Source: Eutreptiella sp. 'Long Island Sound 2002' (taxonomy: Eukaryota; Euglenozoa; Euglenophyceae; Eutreptiales; Eutreptiaceae). From it: a stretch of 64,000 bases of DNA. Under the pieces are notes generated by a model that did no database searches, was not told the origin of the DNA, and was given only the letters and a program-made list of their open reading frames with translations. The stretch is taken from contig OZ038392.1 of the NCBI GenBank assembly GCA_964036045.1, positions 34,733,330-34,797,329 of the forward strand, written 5' to 3'. Position 1 is the first letter of the stretch; the number at the start of each line of letters is the position of its first letter. The position numbers and the translations under genes were made by a program. Of this stretch, positions 60,180 through 64,000 are shown in pieces.

Positions 60180-60483
60180 CTAGTGACCACAGGTCGACGG
60201 CGGAATTATAGCCAGCCTTTGTCTGCAACAGCAGCTCTGGGGGCCGGTAGGCAGCACTGACAACTTCTCGGGTCATGTCACGGCGCTGCATTTGCCTTGA
60301 GAGGTTGAAGTCACAGATCTTGGCCACGATATCATTGTTTTTGATGTTGAGGAGAATGTTGTCCGGTTTGAGGTCCCGGTGGATGACCTCTGCCGAGTGT
60401 ATGTAATTCAGTCCACAGACAGTCTGGTACAGAATGCTCTGGCTGGACTCTTCATCAAGAGGTCCTACGGTGAGCAGCAACTC
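60180..60483 (-). CDS. Protein kinase exon: subdomains V-IX
   Basis: The acceptor TTTCACATCAG precedes 60483. The exon encodes the end of the hinge region, then a helix with [16 protein letters not shown], the catalytic loop HRDLKPDN (about 60400-60370), the metal-binding motif as D-F-N (60314-60306, instead of D-F-G) followed by [14 protein letters not shown] (APE-like segment) and VDLWSL. The closest family pattern is CMGC/MAPK-like. I could not find the N-lobe (Gly loop, VAIK lysine) upstream in the window, so either earlier exons are short or distant, or the gene is truncated. DFN occurs in some kinases and does not prove inactivity. Confidence 0.82.
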
Positions 60484-62535
60484 CTGATGTGAAAGGTGGA
60501 AGACGGTCGTGCATGGCAGGAACACCCCTTGCGGCTGCAGGCACAGTGTACAACGGGCCGGGAGGCCATCAGCCGACAGCTATTCGTGGGATTCCAACAG
60601 CAGTTGACAAATGAGCTTAGCCACTGGCCATGCGCCCACCGTTGTTGGGGAAATAAGAGGGCCTGGGCCGGAAAAAATAAAGCCAAACACGGCCTTGACA
60701 GAAGAGGATTTATTTGGCAATACAGTGCAGCGGAGTGGCGTGTTTCATGTCCAAACAAGCGGAGGGGACAGGCAGTGTGGGATGAGATTGATAATCGTGA
60801 AGATATATTGACCGGCGACGGAGTCAGATTGCATGATGTCTAGCGCATGATCATATATTTGTTACGAAGTGCAATGAACATGTTTAAAGAAGTGGAATCA
60901 AGACACCATACATCAGATCATGTGCAAGGGTTGTTAGAAGTGAGGGTCACGTGAATCTGGCGTGCTTTGTCTGGCTTTTGCACCATGAAAAGAAAAGCCT
61001 TGGTACGTTGAAACATTTGTGTTGCTACTTTGTGCACGTTATATACATGGCAAATGGGAGCTAGAAGCGGAAAAATAGTTCGTCAGAATCAAGAATAATG
61101 CAAATGCTTGCTCCAATAATTTGTATACTGTCCATTTTAACAAGAGACAAGTGGCTGGATTCAGCAAAATTACTTACACGTTGTCAAAAAGGCAAAAACT
61201 GAAGAACTCATAACTTCGGCCTCCCGTGTGAGATTTTAATGAACCAAAGGCTAATTTTGATTAGTTTTTTTTTGCATTTTCTGATTTTGCACTCAAAAAT
61301 GCTGTGTCTATCGCCGAGCGTCGGGAAATGAAAGATCGCCGCTCAAAAATCATCAGGTCTCCAATCTGAATTTCGTGGCCTGTAGCTGTTTTTCGATTTG
61401 GACAGGCCTTTTGGAGAGCACGCCGACATCGGTGGAAATCGCTATCGCATGTGCGGTCAAATAATTAATTTGGCATAACAATTTTTTTTAGATGTCAAGC
61501 CTGTGGCTTATACGTAGTTTTATTTGGTACCTAAACTTTGCAAGTGCACCTTCAGATCGCATCCCTAGCTTATCTACAACTAGTGAATGCCGAATGCTGA
61601 AAAGTCAAACTTGTGAGGTTGCGAACCTTCCAAAACGGCTATAATTTATCAAAAAAATTACCACGTCAATGAGTGAGTGCATTGAGGCAGTCATTTTGAG
61701 GGGCTGTCTTGGTGGTTTGTGAGGTATGTTATGTTTCGTTGCGCATCCTGTATAAAATGGTGTAAGGAGGAGTTTTTAGTGGGGGGTGGGGTCCCACTCC
61801 CCGGCCCCCCAATATAAAGAGCCCCCTGGGGGGTATTGAACAAGAAACTTGCACTCGGCTGCGAAAATATTTGCGTCATTCAAATTGGGCCAGGGAGTCC
61901 AACGATGAAAAAAGTGCGCCAACCAAGCACAGGGGCAGGGCAATCAAGTTGACACATCACTGTAACTCCGGTAAGTAAGGGCAGGAAGTAAGGGCCAGAG
62001 GCCCCTCAGGGACACCCGCCAAGCAGGGGGGGGTAGCTTTCCGGGGGGGGGGGGGGGGCTCAACCAGTTGGAAGAGGAAGAGGGTTGGGGAGGATTGGGT
62101 CACTGCTTGAGGCAGGGAGGTAACCATTCTGGCTGGGTGCAACGGGAAGCAAGCAATCACATGCAAAACGCCAAAAAATGGCTGCTCCGTCATCATGGTT
62201 CGGTTTCTGCCCAAGTGTAGAAGGATGACACCTTGACAAATGAAGATGAATCCTAAAAAGTGGTGGTACAAAACTCAATGGTGGCCAGGGCCCCGCAACT
62301 GGGGTAAATTGTTTGTTGGCCATTTGGGGACACACAATGTATGTTGTGCAGACGGTACGCATTCAAACCAACCCAAATGATGAAACAACACTTTGAGGCA
62401 GGGGTTGCCGTAAGAGAAAAAAAAAAAAACTCAAAGTGTCCAATACGCCCTACCTCACCAAAGGCCCTGCACTAAGAGACACGCACAACACAGTGTGGGC
62501 GCCGCGCCGGCTCCTTAAACGCCCACATCCGTTGT
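60484..62535. other. No recognisable gene upstream of the kinase exon
   Basis: This is about 2 kb, AT-richer from 60850 to 61700. Kinase N-lobe exons would be expected here on the minus strand but none is evident. A G16 tract lies at 62043-62058 and an A-rich run at 62419-62430. Confidence 0.45.
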
Positions 62536-62728
62536 TCAAGGGTACAATTGGGAGAAGTGTGCGGTCACACGGGCCAGCAATGCAGGCTTGGTACCGCGCA
62601 CTGAGAGACTATGGAGTCTGCAAATGGACTTCAATTCAACCACTGTCCACTCAATCATTGTCCCTTGCTTCATGGCTTTGCTCACCTCTCTGTCCACATC
62701 ATATTGAAACTGCACTCTGGCACTGCCG
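62536..62728 (-). pseudogene. SAP-domain end of the hAT-like protein (other phase)
   Basis: In a phase different from the transposase-like frame, the last residues form a SAP motif: EWTVVELKSICRLHSLSVRGTK, with the Leu, Gly and Lys spacing of SAP helices that bind AT-rich DNA. The frame is open from 62943. Its upstream part overlaps the transposase-like frame and shares DVDxA-type residues, so a frameshift between about 62730 and 62830 probably separates two parts of one protein. It ends at 62536. Confidence 0.55.
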
Positions 62729-63682
62729 TCACTGGTAGGGCGCTGAACCTGGGGGGGGGCAGGGTGTACATCTTGCTGCACTATCGGTTCCAAGGCAGGG
62801 GAGGGGGCATCTACATCTTGCTTGATCAACATCACTAGCGTCACTTTCTGCATCCCCAATGACGCCATATGTCTCCCAAATTTCATCGCAATTGGGGCTG
62901 GAGTCATTGCTCTGTGAGACAGTCCACAGAGCACGCATTTCATCCGTCACCTCAGGGGTGGGGCTGTCAACTGAGACTACAAGATCCTTGAACGCCTCAA
63001 AATGAAGGAGTGGGCAGTCATCCAACCCTGGTTTTTCCTCTCCGTCTACTTTGCGCTTTCTGGGTCGAAATGGAACGTCCCGCAATGCGTTAAACACGGC
63101 TGCGGGACACCAGTCCTCTGGAGCCTCACCGTTACGCCGAACAAGCAAATTATCACTCATGAAGTGTGTGGGTTGGCCCGCATCTGCCTGAGTCATGTAA
63201 CTAAACACACGCTCACATGAACAGGAGCTAGCCTCTGCGAAATCTGGCAGGCTGTCAGGGTTAACCCAATTGCCCTCAGCGAACCGCGATTGCAGATCAG
63301 AAATGAGGGCGTTGAGAAAGCATGTCCGGCTACCACGAACAGGGCTGATCGCTGGGTCAACACACAGTCGGCTCTCCCACCCGTCCTCCAAAACATGTGT
63401 GTGCAGATGTGCAAGTTGGGTGCACATCACATGCACCAGACCACGCACGGCATCGATGGTTACACCCCGGTTAGCTTGCACAAGTTTGCTGCCTGCACAC
63501 ACGATGGTGAAAACATCTGCAAAGAAAGCCGCTGACACCCGGAAAAGATTGTTCGATAGGGCTGCCAGAAGCTCAGCGGCCTTCGCCTTCCGTTGTGTGT
63601 CTCCTTCAGCAGAAATGTATTCGGGTAGGTGTTTGAGGGCTGCATCCAAATTTTGTAAAACAATTGTTAGCTCCCTGCCCAT
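62729..63682 (-). CDS. hAT-transposase-like protein (C-terminal part)
   Basis: This is a 317-residue frame. Residues about 1-130 are helical. Around 63250-63160 the sequence SSCSCERVFSYMTQ, followed about 15 residues later by SDNLLVRRNG, resembles the C-terminal dimerisation motif of hAT transposases (S-x-x-ERxFS ... L-x-R/K-xN). The rest is acidic. No BED zinc finger or catalytic Asp block is seen, so only the C-terminal part is present, perhaps one exon. The downstream SAP domain lies in another phase. Homology is suggested by one motif and is not secure. Confidence 0.45.
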   Translation of the reverse strand: MGRELTIVLQNLDAALKHLPEYISAEGDTQRKAKAAELLAALSNNLFRVSAAFFADVFTIVCAGSKLVQANRGVTIDAVRGLVHVMCTQLAHLHTHVLEDGWESRLCVDPAISPVRGSRTCFLNALISDLQSRFAEGNWVNPDSLPDFAEASSCSCERVFSYMTQADAGQPTHFMSDNLLVRRNGEAPEDWCPAAVFNALRDVPFRPRKRKVDGEEKPGLDDCPLLHFEAFKDLVVSVDSPTPEVTDEMRALWTVSQSNDSSPNCDEIWETYGVIGDAESDASDVDQARCRCPLPCLGTDSAARCTPCPPPGSAPYQ

Positions 63683-63704
63683 TGCTTCTACCCATTGCTT
63701 CTAC

Positions 63705-63908
63705 CTGCCGTATCGGGGATCCCCACCGCTACAGAGCGGGGGGATAAAATCAGAAGTGGCCCACAAGTGGGCAAATTGGCTACCTCACCCCTGCCGTATC
63801 GGGGATCCCCACCGCTGCAGAGCGGGGGGATAAAATCAGAAGTGGCCCACAAGTGGGCAAATTGGCTACCTCACCCCTGCCGTATCGGGGATCCCCACCG
63901 CTGCAGAG
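63705..63908. repeat. 86-bp tandem repeat, about 2.4 copies
   Basis: Units start at 63705, 63791 and 63877 with CTGCCGTATCGGGG. The first two are complete and nearly identical; the third stops near 63908. Each unit holds two small palindromic parts, GGGGATCCCC and GCCCACAAGTGGGC. Confidence 0.92.
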
Positions 63909-63965
63909 CAGCGGGCAAACATGAAGACACAAAAAACACCAAAAAAGCGAAGGCAAAAATATTGC

Positions 63966-63994
63966 AGGCAACTGGGTTTGAACCCAGGTCCTCT
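63966..63994 (-). other. tRNA T-arm-like sequence at the window edge
   Basis: On the minus strand this reads CTGGG-TTCAAAC-CCAG, a perfect T-arm with a B-box-like GGTTCAAACCC. The rest of any tRNA or SINE would lie partly outside the window, so it cannot be called. Confidence 0.35.
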
Positions 63995-64000
63995 GAATTC

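Noticed and set aside
63705-63908. CRISPR-like array
   Set aside because: The 86-bp units are contiguous tandem copies with no spacers, and the genome is eukaryotic.
1-64000. Firm assignment to dinoflagellates or to green algae
   Set aside because: Element types and LINE style suggest either, but no diagnostic host gene, spliced leader or rRNA is present.

Overview
The window is nuclear DNA of a microbial eukaryote, probably a large repeat-rich algal or protist genome. Evidence: GT-AG spliceosomal introns in a protein kinase gene on the minus strand, a primer-binding site matching the 3' end of eukaryotic initiator tRNA-Met, chromodomain Ty3/gypsy elements, two kinds of LINE, a tyrosine-recombinase (YR) retrotransposon, and long homopolymer and microsatellite tracts. 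I see no bacterial operon, CRISPR array or rRNA. The lineage cannot be fixed from the sequence; the LINE proteins remind me of dinoflagellate and prasinophyte elements, but this is only an impression.

Layout. 1-7827: 3' two-thirds of a Ty3/gypsy chromovirus (Gypsy-1, plus strand; gag and pol in one frame with three in-frame stops). 7828-14722: a complete, very young, non-autonomous LTR element on the minus strand (1712-bp LTRs, 5-bp target duplication GGATG, one acidic CCCH-finger protein, no pol), inserted just downstream of Gypsy-1 pol. 14728-19980: mostly non-coding, with a short gag-like start at 15801 and a degenerate minisatellite at 18010-18770. 19985-20473 and 31747-32110: two halves of a decayed minus-strand LINE with RNase H, split by a complete plus-strand chromovirus, Gypsy-2 (20474-31746; 787-bp LTRs, target duplication CCGTT, tRNA-Met primer site, gag, pol with one frameshift). 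32306-34279: two open frames with a CCCH finger and a WW domain. 34280-37349: no recognisable gene. 37422-50348: a long minus-strand LINE (ORF1, endonuclease, RT, Cys/His-rich tail) bounded on both sides by (TG)n tracts and interrupted by a complete YR retrotransposon (38703-44208). 50391-54977: non-coding and simple repeats. 54978-60483: Ser/Pro/Arg-rich frame and two kinase exons. 62536-63682: hAT-transposase-like protein followed by a SAP domain in another frame; 63705-63908: 86-bp tandem repeat.

The most notable item is the YR retrotransposon. Its ends form a clean split-direct-repeat array (A1 - genes - B1A2 - B2). It made no target duplication beyond a 3-bp GTT/AAC core, and removing it restores the LINE reading frame. 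Unlike the usual DIRS/Ngaro order, its recombinase lies upstream of RT-RNase H in the same open frame. Second, both chromoviruses carry, between protease and RT, a segment resembling the Dam-methylase-like domain of DIRS elements, and both separate gag from pol by a single in-frame stop.
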